A stretch of 64,000 nt of DNA from Caenispirillum bisanense (lineage in GTDB: Bacteria > Pseudomonadota > Alphaproteobacteria > Rhodospirillales > Rhodospirillaceae): NCBI RefSeq assembly GCF_039523075.1, contig NZ_BAAAEP010000019.1, positions 13,072 through 77,071 on the forward strand. The letters are read 5' to 3'. Shown one piece after another: positions 7,363-15,143 of this stretch. The first letter of the stretch is position 1. Every line of letters starts with the position of its first letter. The notes under the pieces are model-generated. The model was given only the letters and a program-made list of their open reading frames with translations, made no database searches and was not told the origin of the DNA. The position numbers and the translations under genes are program-made.

Positions 7363-8688
7363 TCAGGCGGCGGCGGCGGCCTCGCCGTGGGGGCGGCAGT
7401 GGGTCTCGCGCACCAGCAGGGCGGCGGTGAGGGCGAGCGCGTTGCACACCGGCAGCACCGCCATGGCACTGCGCCACGCCTCCACACTGTAGAGGCGGGC
7501 GCCGCCCGCTGTCTCGCCGGTCCAGGCGAGGTCGAGGAACCAGCCGATGAGCGGCTGGAAGATGCCGCCCGACGCCATCACCGCCATGTTGACGACCCCG
7601 AGCGTGGCGCCGCTGGCCCAGCCGGGCGCGTTCTCCCGCGCCGTCGCGAAGGTGAGAACGATGCCGCCGGCGAACAGGCCCGTCAGGAACAGCAGCGGAT
7701 ACAGCGCCGCCAGCGGCAGGCCGCCATAGAGCCACGTCAGCGTGCAGGCCAGCGAGCCGCCGGACGACAGCATCATGGGCAGCCGGCGGCGGCCGATGGC
7801 ATCGGTCAGCCAGCCGAAGAACGGCGAGCCGAAGCCCCAGCCGACCAGCATGATGGAGGTCATCACCGCCGCCTCGGGCCGCGACATGTCGTAGAGCCGC
7901 ATCATGTAGGGCACGCCCCACAGGCCGGCGAAGGCCAGCATGGGGGCCGAGGTCATGGCGCCGAACAGGCCGATCACCCAGATCTGCCGCCGCCGCAGCG
8001 CCGCGCTGAGGCCGGCGGAAAAGCCGTGCTCCGCCGCCTGCGGGCGGCTGCGGGCATCGGCGCCGGGGCGGTCGCGGACGATCAGCCACGCCGCCACCCC
8101 CAGCACGGCGGCGAACACCGCCGCGCCGATCATGGTGCCGCGCCAGCCGACCGCCGTCACCGCCGCCGCCAGCGGCGCCTGCCCGCCCACCGCCCCGGCC
8201 ATGCCGAGCGCCATGGTCAGGCCGGAGATGAGCGCGAAGCGGCGCGGCGGAAACCAGTTGCCGGCGAGCGTCAGGGCGGCGACCCAGGTCACCGCCGCGC
8301 CGACGCCGATCAGCGCCCGCCCGACGTAGGCCAGCGTCAGGCTGTCGGCAAAGGCGAACCCGGCGGAGCCGAGGCACGACACCACCGCCGCCGCCGCCAG
8401 CACCCGGCGCGGCCCGAACCGGTCGAGCACCAGCCCGACCGGGATCTGCAGCCCGGCGTAGGTGTAGAAGTAGAGGGAAGACAGGGTGCCGGTGATGGCG
8501 GCACCGACGGCGAAATCGCGCATCAGTTCCCCCACCATCACCGAGGGGGCGACGCGCTGGAAGAAGCCGTAGCAGTAGAACAGCGCCCCGAAGCCCCACA
8601 TCACCCAGGGCACCCAGGGCGCGATGTCATCGCGGCGCACCGGTCCGGCGGCGGGCGCGGCCGCCGTCGCCGTCGTCTTACCTCCCAT
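7363..8688 (-). CDS. MFS transporter, probable organic acid carrier
   Basis: The protein has 441 residues with twelve predicted membrane helices. Between helices 2 and 3 is the MFS loop GLVLDRFGPRRVL, and the mirror motif GWLTDAIGRRRLP follows helix 8. A GGAGGACCG sits right before the ATG at 8688. It belongs to the broad group of bacterial organic-anion MFS permeases. The substrate cannot be read from sequence, but the position directly upstream of glycerate 2-kinase, and 51 bases downstream of an EamA transporter on the same strand, suggests glycerate or a related hydroxy acid. The substrate is inference. Confidence 0.85.
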   Translation of the reverse strand: MGGKTTATAAAPAAGPVRRDDIAPWVPWVMWGFGALFYCYGFFQRVAPSVMVGELMRDFAVGAAITGTLSSLYFYTYAGLQIPVGLVLDRFGPRRVLAAAAVVSCLGSAGFAFADSLTLAYVGRALIGVGAAVTWVAALTLAGNWFPPRRFALISGLTMALGMAGAVGGQAPLAAAVTAVGWRGTMIGAAVFAAVLGVAAWLIVRDRPGADARSRPQAAEHGFSAGLSAALRRRQIWVIGLFGAMTSAPMLAFAGLWGVPYMMRLYDMSRPEAAVMTSIMLVGWGFGSPFFGWLTDAIGRRRLPMMLSSGGSLACTLTWLYGGLPLAALYPLLFLTGLFAGGIVLTFATARENAPGWASGATLGVVNMAVMASGGIFQPLIGWFLDLAWTGETAGGARLYSVEAWRSAMAVLPVCNALALTAALLVRETHCRPHGEAAAAA

Positions 8689-8739
8689 CGGTCCTCCGGC
8701 CCGTTTGCCGGGCTCTGGGGTGTATCGGGCCGCCCCGCC

Positions 8740-9690
8740 CTACTCGGCGGCGGCGGCCGGCGGCTTCGGCGTCTTCGACCCGCGGCGGGCGAGGAAGATG
8801 CCGAACAGCACGATGACGCCGCCGATGCCCTGCCAGGCGCTCAACGGCTCGTTCAGGATGGCCCAGGCCAGCACCGCCGCGACGGCCGGCTGCAGCAGCA
8901 GCGACACCGAACTGAAGTTGGCCGGCAGGTGCGCCAGGGCATAGGCGATCAGGCTCTGGCCGCCGAAGTGCGACACCACCGCCAGCCCCACCAGCACGGC
9001 CAGGCCGTAGAGGCTGACGATGGCCAGCCCCTCGCCGGCGACCAGGGTGCAGACCAGCAGGCCGGCGGCGGTGTAGACCGTGCTCCAGAACATCAGCACC
9101 GAGGTCGAGAACCGCGCCCGCAGCCGGCCGATGGACAGGATATAGGCGGCATAGAACACCGCCGTCACCACGCCCAGCACGTCGCCCATGATCTGCTCGG
9201 ACGAAATGGTCAGGCTTTCGCCCATCAGCACGATGGCGCCGCCCATGGCGAGGCCCATGCCGGCCAGGAAGGTGGGCGTCGGCTTCACCCGCCACAGCAG
9301 CCAGCCGCCCAAGGTGACGAACACCGGCGCGAAGTTGGCAAGCAGGGTGGCGTTGGCGACCGTCGTCATGGTGATGGAGATGTGCCACACCGCCAGATCG
9401 CCCATGAACGACAGGCCGGGGATGGCCAGCAGCAGGTGGTCGCGCAGGCTGGACGGCCGGGCGGAGCCGGCGGGTGCGGCCTCTGCGCCGCCGGTGCGGC
9501 GTCCCTCCATCGCCATCCACGCCCACAGCAGTGGCAGGGCGAACAGGCAGCGGTAGAAGGCGGTGGCGATCGGCCCCACCTCCGACAGCCGCACGAAGAT
9601 CGGCGCGAAGGCGATGGCGCAGGCCCCCGCCAGCAGGGCCGGCAGGGCAAGGCGAACCACGGGGGCGGAGGCGGCGGACAAGGTGCTCAT
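8740..9690 (-). CDS. EamA-family (DMT) transporter
   Basis: The 316-residue protein has ten predicted helices arranged as two EamA repeats. Typical motifs are FAPIFVRLSEVGPIATAFYRCLFALP in the first repeat and LLLQPAVAAVLAWAILNEPLS in the second. It resembles drug/metabolite exporters; the substrate is unknown. The ATG at 9690 starts where family similarity begins and has a GGCGG upstream. It is probably the first gene of the run continuing into the MFS carrier, glycerate kinase and pyk, and is divergent from the N-formylglutamate amidohydrolase gene, with about 110 bases between them. Confidence 0.82.
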   Translation of the reverse strand: MSTLSAASAPVVRLALPALLAGACAIAFAPIFVRLSEVGPIATAFYRCLFALPLLWAWMAMEGRRTGGAEAAPAGSARPSSLRDHLLLAIPGLSFMGDLAVWHISITMTTVANATLLANFAPVFVTLGGWLLWRVKPTPTFLAGMGLAMGGAIVLMGESLTISSEQIMGDVLGVVTAVFYAAYILSIGRLRARFSTSVLMFWSTVYTAAGLLVCTLVAGEGLAIVSLYGLAVLVGLAVVSHFGGQSLIAYALAHLPANFSSVSLLLQPAVAAVLAWAILNEPLSAWQGIGGVIVLFGIFLARRGSKTPKPPAAAAE

Positions 9691-9799
9691 GGTGCCGCCA
9701 CAGTACGGCTGCCCTGCGCGTTCGGCAAAGGTCCATTGTGCGCGGCGCCATGCACGCCCTATTGGCCGAGCCCTCGGATCAGGTATAGTCCGGCGTATC

Positions 9800-10630
9800 A
9801 TGACTGATCCGCAGATCCACCGACTGAACCGCGACCTGCCGCCGCTGCTCGGGCCCGAGGACCCGCCGGCGGCGCAGCTCATCAACGGCGACGGACGCAC
9901 GCCCCTGCTGCTGGTGTGCGACCATGCCTCCACCAACACGCCGAAAAGCCTGGGCGACATGGGCGTGCCGGCCGAGGCGTGGCGGGAGCACATCGCCTGG
10001 GACATCGGCGCCGCCGCCGTCACCCGCCGCATGGCGGAGCTGCTGGACGCACCGGCCATCCTGTGCGGCTATTCGCGCCTCGTCATCGACTGCAACCGCC
10101 AGCCCGGCCACCCCGGCAGCGTGCCGGCGGTGTCGGACACCTGGCCGGTGCCGGCCAACCAGAACCTCACTGCGGCCCACCTCGACCGGCGCCTGGACGA
10201 GATCTTCCACCCCTACCACCGCGCCATCACCAACACGCTCGCCCACCTGTGGCAGCGTGATCCGCAGCGGGCGCCGGTGATCTTCTCCATCCACAGCTTC
10301 ACGCCGTGCATGAAGTCTGGCCAGCCGCGGCCGTGGCATGCCGGCATCCTGTGGAACAAGGACCCGCGCATCGCCCTGCCGATGATCCGTCACCTGCGCG
10401 ATGCCCACCCCGACCTCGCCATCGGCGACAACGAGCCCTACGACGGCCGCGAGATCGCCTACACCACCGAAACCCACGCCGCCGCCGCCGGCCTCGCCCA
10501 TGCGGCGGTGGAGGTGCGGCAGGATCTCATTGCCGACGACATCGGGGCCGACCGCTGGGGCGGCTTCCTCGCCGATGCCCTGCGCGAGGCCATGACCGAC
10601 CCGCGCGTCCACACCGTGGAGCACTTCTGA
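9800..10630 (+). CDS. N-formylglutamate amidohydrolase family protein
   Basis: The 276-residue protein has the family motifs LLLVCDHASTNTP near residue 35, SRLVIDCNRQPG, FSIHSFTP and IGDNEPYDGREIAYT, which hold the metal and substrate residues. Family members deformylate N-formylglutamate or related N-acyl amino acids. Without hut genes nearby, a role in histidine breakdown is not indicated. A possible promoter (TTGGCC at 9762, TATAGT at 9784) is so close that the transcript would be almost leaderless. The stop is two bases before the YbdK start, so the two are co-translated. This pairing is common in alphaproteobacteria. Confidence 0.88.
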   Translation: MTDPQIHRLNRDLPPLLGPEDPPAAQLINGDGRTPLLLVCDHASTNTPKSLGDMGVPAEAWREHIAWDIGAAAVTRRMAELLDAPAILCGYSRLVIDCNRQPGHPGSVPAVSDTWPVPANQNLTAAHLDRRLDEIFHPYHRAITNTLAHLWQRDPQRAPVIFSIHSFTPCMKSGQPRPWHAGILWNKDPRIALPMIRHLRDAHPDLAIGDNEPYDGREIAYTTETHAAAAGLAHAAVEVRQDLIADDIGADRWGGFLADALREAMTDPRVHTVEHF

Positions 10631-10632
10631 CC

Positions 10633-11790
10633 GTGGCCGCACCCGAGCCCGCCTTCACCCTGGGGATCGAGGAGGAATACCTCCTGGTCTCGCGCGAGAC
10701 CCGCGACCTCGTCCTCGACTGCCCCGACGACCTGATGGAGGCCTGCGGCGAATCCGAAGCCGGCAGCGTCAGCCCGGAATTCCTGCGCAGCCAGATCGAG
10801 GTCGGCACCCGCATCTGCAAGACCGCCGGCGAGGCCCGCGCCTGCCTGGCGGAAATGCGCGGCGTGGTGGCGCGGGCGGCCAACCGCCACGGTCTGGCGC
10901 CCATCGCCGCCTCCACCCACCCCTTCGCCCAGTGGCAGGACCAGCGCCACACGCCGAAGGAACGCTACGCCGTGCTCGCCCGCGACCTGCAGGGGGTGGC
11001 GCGGCGCCTGCTCATCTGCGGCACCCACGTGCATGTGGCGATCGAGGATCAGGACCTGCGCATCGACCTGATGAACCAGGTCAACTACTTCCTGCCGCAC
11101 CTGCTGGCGCTGTCCACCAGTTCGCCGTTCTGGCGCGGCGTCGATACCGGGCTCAAGTCCTACCGCATCAGCGTGTTCAACGAGCTGCCGCGCACCGGCC
11201 TGCCGGAACAGTTCCAGAGCTGGGGCGAGTACCAGCGCCACGTCAACGTGCTGGTGGCCGCCGGGCTGATCGAGGACGGCAGCAAGCTGTGGTGGGACGT
11301 GCGGCCCTCGGCCCGCTTCCCGACGCTGGAAATGCGCATCACCGACGTCTGCACCAACGTCGACGACGCGGCGGCCATTGCGGCGCTGTACGTATGCGTA
11401 TTGCGGATGCTGTGGCGCCTGCGCCGCGGCAACCAGCGCTGGCGGCTCTACGCCCACATGCTGGTGCTGGAAAACCGCTGGCGCGCCCAGCGCTACGGCT
11501 TTGACGAGGGGCTGGTGGATTTCGGCAAGGGCGCCATCGTGCCCTACGCCGAGTTGCTGGACGAACTGCTGGCGCTGACCGCCGAGGACGCGGCGGCACT
11601 CGGCTGCGAGGCGGAACTGGCCCACTGCCGCCACATCCTCACCCGCGGCACCAGCGCCCACCGCCAGCTCGCCACCTACCGCACCGCCATCGCCGCCGGC
11701 GCCACGCCGGAAGAAGCGCTGCGCCAGGTGGTCGACTTCCTGATCGGCGAGACGGTGGCGGGGGTCGAGGTGGCACCCGGCGGGGCCTGA
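10633..11790 (+). CDS. YbdK-type carboxylate-amine ligase (glutamate-cysteine ligase 2 family)
   Basis: The 385-residue protein starts at a GTG (10633) right after the previous stop. It has FTLGIEEEYLLV at the N terminus, STHPFAQW, LICGTHVHVAIED, WWDVRPSARFPTLEMRITD and LVDFGKGAIVPYAELL. All are hallmarks of the YbdK/GCS2 family, an ATP-dependent glutamine-synthetase-like fold. E. coli YbdK has weak glutamate-cysteine ligase activity; the true substrate of most homologues is unknown. The coupled N-formylglutamate amidohydrolase gene suggests a shared pathway on an amide of glutamate or a similar amino acid, as inference. A GC-rich hairpin (11793-11818) without a T tract follows the stop. Confidence 0.88.
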   Translation: MAAPEPAFTLGIEEEYLLVSRETRDLVLDCPDDLMEACGESEAGSVSPEFLRSQIEVGTRICKTAGEARACLAEMRGVVARAANRHGLAPIAASTHPFAQWQDQRHTPKERYAVLARDLQGVARRLLICGTHVHVAIEDQDLRIDLMNQVNYFLPHLLALSTSSPFWRGVDTGLKSYRISVFNELPRTGLPEQFQSWGEYQRHVNVLVAAGLIEDGSKLWWDVRPSARFPTLEMRITDVCTNVDDAAAIAALYVCVLRMLWRLRRGNQRWRLYAHMLVLENRWRAQRYGFDEGLVDFGKGAIVPYAELLDELLALTAEDAAALGCEAELAHCRHILTRGTSAHRQLATYRTAIAAGATPEEALRQVVDFLIGETVAGVEVAPGGA

Positions 11791-11839
11791 CGCCCGGCGG
11801 GGCTCGGCCGCCGCCGGGAGAGAGAGCGTGAGGAAGGCC

Positions 11840-12187
11840 TCAAGCCTTCTTCACGAACTCCGACTTCAGGTTCATGGCGCCCAGGCCGTCGATCTTGCAG
11901 GCGATGTCGTGGCCGTCGGTGGCATCGGGGACGAGGCGGATGTTCTTGACCTTGGTGCCGCCCTTCACCACCAGCGACGAGCCCTTCACCTTCAGATCCT
12001 TGATCACCGTCACGCTGTCGCCATCGGCGAGCGGATTGCCGTTGGCATCACGAATGCCGCCGCCGCCGGCGCCTTCGGACGCGGCGGCATCGGCGGTATC
12101 CGGGTTCCACTCGTGCCCGCAGTCAGGGCAGTTCCAGAGGCTGCCGTCGTGGTAGGCGTTGTCAGAGCTGCACTGCGGACATTTCAC
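11840..12187 (-). CDS. yjdM: YjdM/PhnA-like zinc-ribbon protein
   Basis: The 115-residue protein starts with a zinc ribbon (Cys3/Cys6 and Cys20/Cys23 in CPQC and CPDC). It ends in the conserved YjdM/PhnA domain (GDSVTVIKDLKVKGSSLVVKGGTKVKNIRLV and a final NLKSEFVKKA). Despite the old name 'alkylphosphonate utilisation protein', no direct role in phosphonate cleavage is shown for this family. It is cytoplasmic, probably metal-binding. It converges with ybdK and is followed upstream by a lone antitoxin gene on the same strand. Confidence 0.9.
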   Translation of the reverse strand: MKCPQCSSDNAYHDGSLWNCPDCGHEWNPDTADAAASEGAGGGGIRDANGNPLADGDSVTVIKDLKVKGSSLVVKGGTKVKNIRLVPDATDGHDIACKIDGLGAMNLKSEFVKKA

Positions 12188-12295
12188 CGGCGATCACCAT
12201 CATTCCCGTTGCATGAGCGGCGCATGCTAAGCGACCGGAGCGCGCAGGGGAAGGGTGGAGAGGGCGGGCGGGGATTTGCCGACGGGCGCCCGCCG

Positions 12296-12535
12296 TCAAT
12301 AGCGCCCCTCATCGCGCATCCGCCGCACGAAAGCGTCAGCGCCTTCCGGTTGCAGCGGCATGGGGTCGGTCAGGGCTTTCAGGTCGGACAGGGCAACGGG
12401 CCTGCGGCGGCCGGGCGGGGTAAGGCGCGCGACCTCCCGCCCCTCACTCATGATGGAAACGGCTTCCCCGGCCGCGGCCTGGGCGATCAGGTCTTCCAGA
12501 TGTTCCTTGGCGTGCGCCAGCGTAACCTTGGTCAT
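12296..12535 (-). CDS. Phd/YefM-type antitoxin without an adjacent toxin
   Basis: The 79-residue protein begins TKVTLAHAKEHLEDLIAQAAAGEAVSIMSEGREVARLTP, the usual DNA-binding N-terminal half of Phd/YefM antitoxins. The C-terminal 30 residues are charged and probably disordered until bound to a toxin. A GGGAGGT precedes the ATG and a TATATG box lies just upstream. The downstream 108 bases before yjdM hold no toxin frame, and the upstream neighbour is glcF, so it is an orphan, a remnant of a VapBC/Phd-Doc type module, or a stand-alone regulator. Confidence 0.78.
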   Translation of the reverse strand: MTKVTLAHAKEHLEDLIAQAAAGEAVSIMSEGREVARLTPPGRRRPVALSDLKALTDPMPLQPEGADAFVRRMRDEGRY

Positions 12536-12603
12536 GACACCTCCCGCCGCCGATGGCCCCTTTCATATAGCTCCGACGCGCAGAGGCGGCAACGGCGGCC
12601 CCG

Positions 12604-13896
12604 TCACACCCCCGCCGGCCGGTCGCCGCCCAGGGCCCAGTCCAGCAGTTGCACCGTGTGCACGATCGGCACCCGCGTCCCTTGCGCGATCTGGGTCATG
12701 CAGCCGATGTTGCCCGCCGCGATGACGTCGGGCCGCACCGACTCGATGTTCGCCACCTTGCGGGCCAGCAGTTGCCCGGCCAGCTCCGGCTGCATCAGGT
12801 TGTAGGTGCCCGCGGAGCCGCAGCACAGGTGGGCCTCCGGCACCTCCTTCACCGTGAAGCCGGCGCGGCCGAGCAGGTCCTTCGGCTGGGTGCGCACGCG
12901 CTGGCCATGCTGCAGCGAGCAGGCGGAGTGATAGGCCACCGTCACCCCCGCAACTCGCGACGCATCGGCCGGTGGCGGCAGGTCCAGCTCGCACAGGAAC
13001 TCGGTGATGTCGCGGGTGAGCGCCGAGACGCGGGCGGCGCGCTCCGCCCACTCCGGGTCGTGCTGCAGGAAGTGGCCGTAGTCCTTCACCATGGTGCCGC
13101 AGCCCGAGGCGTTGACGACGATGGCGTCCAGGCCCTCGCCCTCGATCTCGCGCATCCACGCCGCCACGTTGGCGCGGGCGAAGGCGCGGCCCTCCTCCTC
13201 CTTGCCCAGGTGATGGACCAGGGCGCCGCAGCAGCCGGCCTGCGGCGGGGCCACCACCTCCACCCCCAGGCGGGTGAGCAGCCGCACCGTCGCCTCGTTG
13301 ATGGCGGGGTCGAGCGCCGGCTGCACGCAGCCCTGCAGCAGCGCCACCCGCTTGCGCCGGGCGCCAACCGCCGGGAAGGTACCGGGGCGGTTGGCGGCGG
13401 TGGGGGCCGGCATGGCGGCGGGGGTGAACTTCAGCATGCCGCGCAGGCGCTCCGGCAGCAGCCCGGCGAAGGGCTTGCCGAGCCGGGCCGCCGCCATGGC
13501 GGCGCGGAAGCGGCCGGGGTACGGCATCACGCGGGCCAGCATCTCGCGCAGCAGGCGGTCGGCCAGCGGGCGGCGGTAGGTCTGGTCGATGCGGGCGCGG
13601 GCGTGGTCCACCAGATGCATGTAGTCGACGCCGGACGGACAGGTGGTCATGCACGACAGGCAGGACAGGCAGCGGTCGATGTGCTTGACCACCTTGTCCG
13701 TCGCCGGGCGGTCGTTCTCCAGCATGTCCTTGATGAGGTAGATGCGGCCGCGCGGGCTGTCCAGTTCGTCGCCGCGCAGCACGAAGGTCGGGCAGGTGGC
13801 GGTGCAGAAGCCGCAGTGGACGCACTTGCGCAGGATCGCCTCGGCTTCCTGCAGGGCGGGGTCGCGCAGTTGCTCGGGCGTGAAGCTGGTCTGCAT
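12604..13896 (-). CDS. glcF: Glycolate oxidase iron-sulfur subunit GlcF
   Basis: The 430-residue protein has two [4Fe-4S] motifs (CVHCGFCTATCP at residues 25-36 and CLSCLSCMTTCP near 76). Two CCG domains follow (GCCGALVHH and CCGSAGTYN), as in heterodisulfide-reductase-like electron carriers. It passes electrons from the FAD subunits GlcD/GlcE to the quinone pool at the inner membrane. One base separates its start from the glcE stop, so it is translated with glcE. Length and motifs are all normal. Confidence 0.95.
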   Translation of the reverse strand: MQTSFTPEQLRDPALQEAEAILRKCVHCGFCTATCPTFVLRGDELDSPRGRIYLIKDMLENDRPATDKVVKHIDRCLSCLSCMTTCPSGVDYMHLVDHARARIDQTYRRPLADRLLREMLARVMPYPGRFRAAMAAARLGKPFAGLLPERLRGMLKFTPAAMPAPTAANRPGTFPAVGARRKRVALLQGCVQPALDPAINEATVRLLTRLGVEVVAPPQAGCCGALVHHLGKEEEGRAFARANVAAWMREIEGEGLDAIVVNASGCGTMVKDYGHFLQHDPEWAERAARVSALTRDITEFLCELDLPPPADASRVAGVTVAYHSACSLQHGQRVRTQPKDLLGRAGFTVKEVPEAHLCCGSAGTYNLMQPELAGQLLARKVANIESVRPDVIAAGNIGCMTQIAQGTRVPIVHTVQLLDWALGGDRPAGV

Positions 13897-13897
13897 G

Positions 13898-15118
13898 TCA
13901 GGCTCCCTCCGCCATGCGGCCGGGATTGAGCACGCCGGCGGGATCGAAGGTTTCCTTCATGCGGCGGGTGAGCGCGGCCAGCGGCGCCGGTTGCGGCTCG
14001 AACACCGGCACCGTGGCACGCACCTCGGCCGGCGCCCGCAGCAACGTCGCATGACCGCCGCCCCCCGCCGCCACCGCCGCCCGCAGCACCTGCGCCTGTT
14101 CCGCCGGGGCGGGACCGGAGAGGGTCAGCCACACCAGCCCGCCGCCCCAGTCATAGACCGCCCGCACCGCCCCATGCGCCTGCACCGCCGCCACCACCTG
14201 CGGCCCGGCCAGGGGCGCCACCGAAATCCGCCACAGCAGCGCCTCCGCCGCCTCCTCGCGGAAGGCGGCGCCGTCGCGCACCGCCGCCCAGGCGGCGGCT
14301 GCCACCTCGGGCGCCAGAGTGGCGGCGGGACCGAAGGTGCCCAGCTCGCGGCAGAGGGCGGCGGCGCGCCATTCCACCGACGGCCCCGGCCCTTCCACCC
14401 GCACCAGCGTCACCGCCTCCCCTGCCCCGGCCACCACGGCGGCGGAAAGCGCCGCCGGCACATGGGCGGCACCGACCACCTCGTGGCTCGATTGCAGGGC
14501 GGCGGCGAGGCAGCGGTCGGCGGCGGCATCGTCGAGGCCGCGCACCGCCACCGTCGCCGCCTGTTCCGGCGCCGGCAGCACCTTCAGCGTCACCTCGGTC
14601 AGCACCGCCAGGGTGCCGAAGGAGCCGGCCAGCAGCTTGCACAGGTCGAAGCCGGTGACGTTCTTCACCACCTTGCCGCCGGCCTTGAACAGCTCCGCCC
14701 GGCCGCCCACCGCCTGACAGCCGAGGAAATGGTCGCGCACCGCCCCGGCGGCGATACGGCGCGGCCCGGCGGCGTTGCAGGCCACCAGCCCGCCCACTGT
14801 GCCCGCCCCCGCCGCCCCGCCATAGAGCGGCGCCAGATCCGGCGGCTCGAAGGCGAGGTGCTGGCCGCGTTCGGCCAGGGCGGCGGTGATTTCCGCCAGC
14901 GGCGTGCCGGCGTGGGCGGTGAGCATCAGTTCCGCCGGCTGGTAGTCGAGAATGCCGGACAGGCGCGACAGGTCCAGCGTCGCCGGCGCCGTCACCGGCC
15001 GGCCGAGGCCGTCGCGGCTGCCGTGGCCCTGGATGCGCAGCGGCGTGCGGCTGTCCACGGCCCAGGCGACGGCGTCGCGCACCTGCTCCGGCGTGGCGGG
15101 GGAGAGGATGTCGGTCAT
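13898..15118 (-). CDS. glcE: Glycolate oxidase FAD-binding subunit GlcE
   Basis: The 406-residue protein has an FAD_binding_4 fold. The N-terminal half reads PLRIQGHGSRDGLG, LTAHAGTPLAEI and GAAGAGTVGGLVACNAAGPRRIAAGAVRD, the usual pyrophosphate-binding loop. VVKNVTGFDLCKLLAGSFGTLAVLTEVTLK and a final FDPAGVLNPGRM are typical of GlcE. The ATG at 15118 fits the family start (TDILSPATPEQVRDAV). It is the second gene of glcDEF, 25 bases after glcD. Glycolate from photorespiration-like oxygenation or from the environment would be oxidised to glyoxylate. Confidence 0.93.
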   Translation of the reverse strand: MTDILSPATPEQVRDAVAWAVDSRTPLRIQGHGSRDGLGRPVTAPATLDLSRLSGILDYQPAELMLTAHAGTPLAEITAALAERGQHLAFEPPDLAPLYGGAAGAGTVGGLVACNAAGPRRIAAGAVRDHFLGCQAVGGRAELFKAGGKVVKNVTGFDLCKLLAGSFGTLAVLTEVTLKVLPAPEQAATVAVRGLDDAAADRCLAAALQSSHEVVGAAHVPAALSAAVVAGAGEAVTLVRVEGPGPSVEWRAAALCRELGTFGPAATLAPEVAAAAWAAVRDGAAFREEAAEALLWRISVAPLAGPQVVAAVQAHGAVRAVYDWGGGLVWLTLSGPAPAEQAQVLRAAVAAGGGGHATLLRAPAEVRATVPVFEPQPAPLAALTRRMKETFDPAGVLNPGRMAEGA

Positions 15119-15143
15119 GGGCTCTCGCGGCCTGAGGGGATGG

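Noticed and set aside
7126..9807. 893-codon plus-strand frame
   Set aside because: It lies antisense to the MFS and EamA genes and the start of glycerate kinase. The His/Arg/Gln-rich product is typical of a shadow frame.
11793..11818. Hairpin after ybdK as a terminator
   Set aside because: The stem is only 8 bp in a very GC-rich context and there is no T tract on either side.
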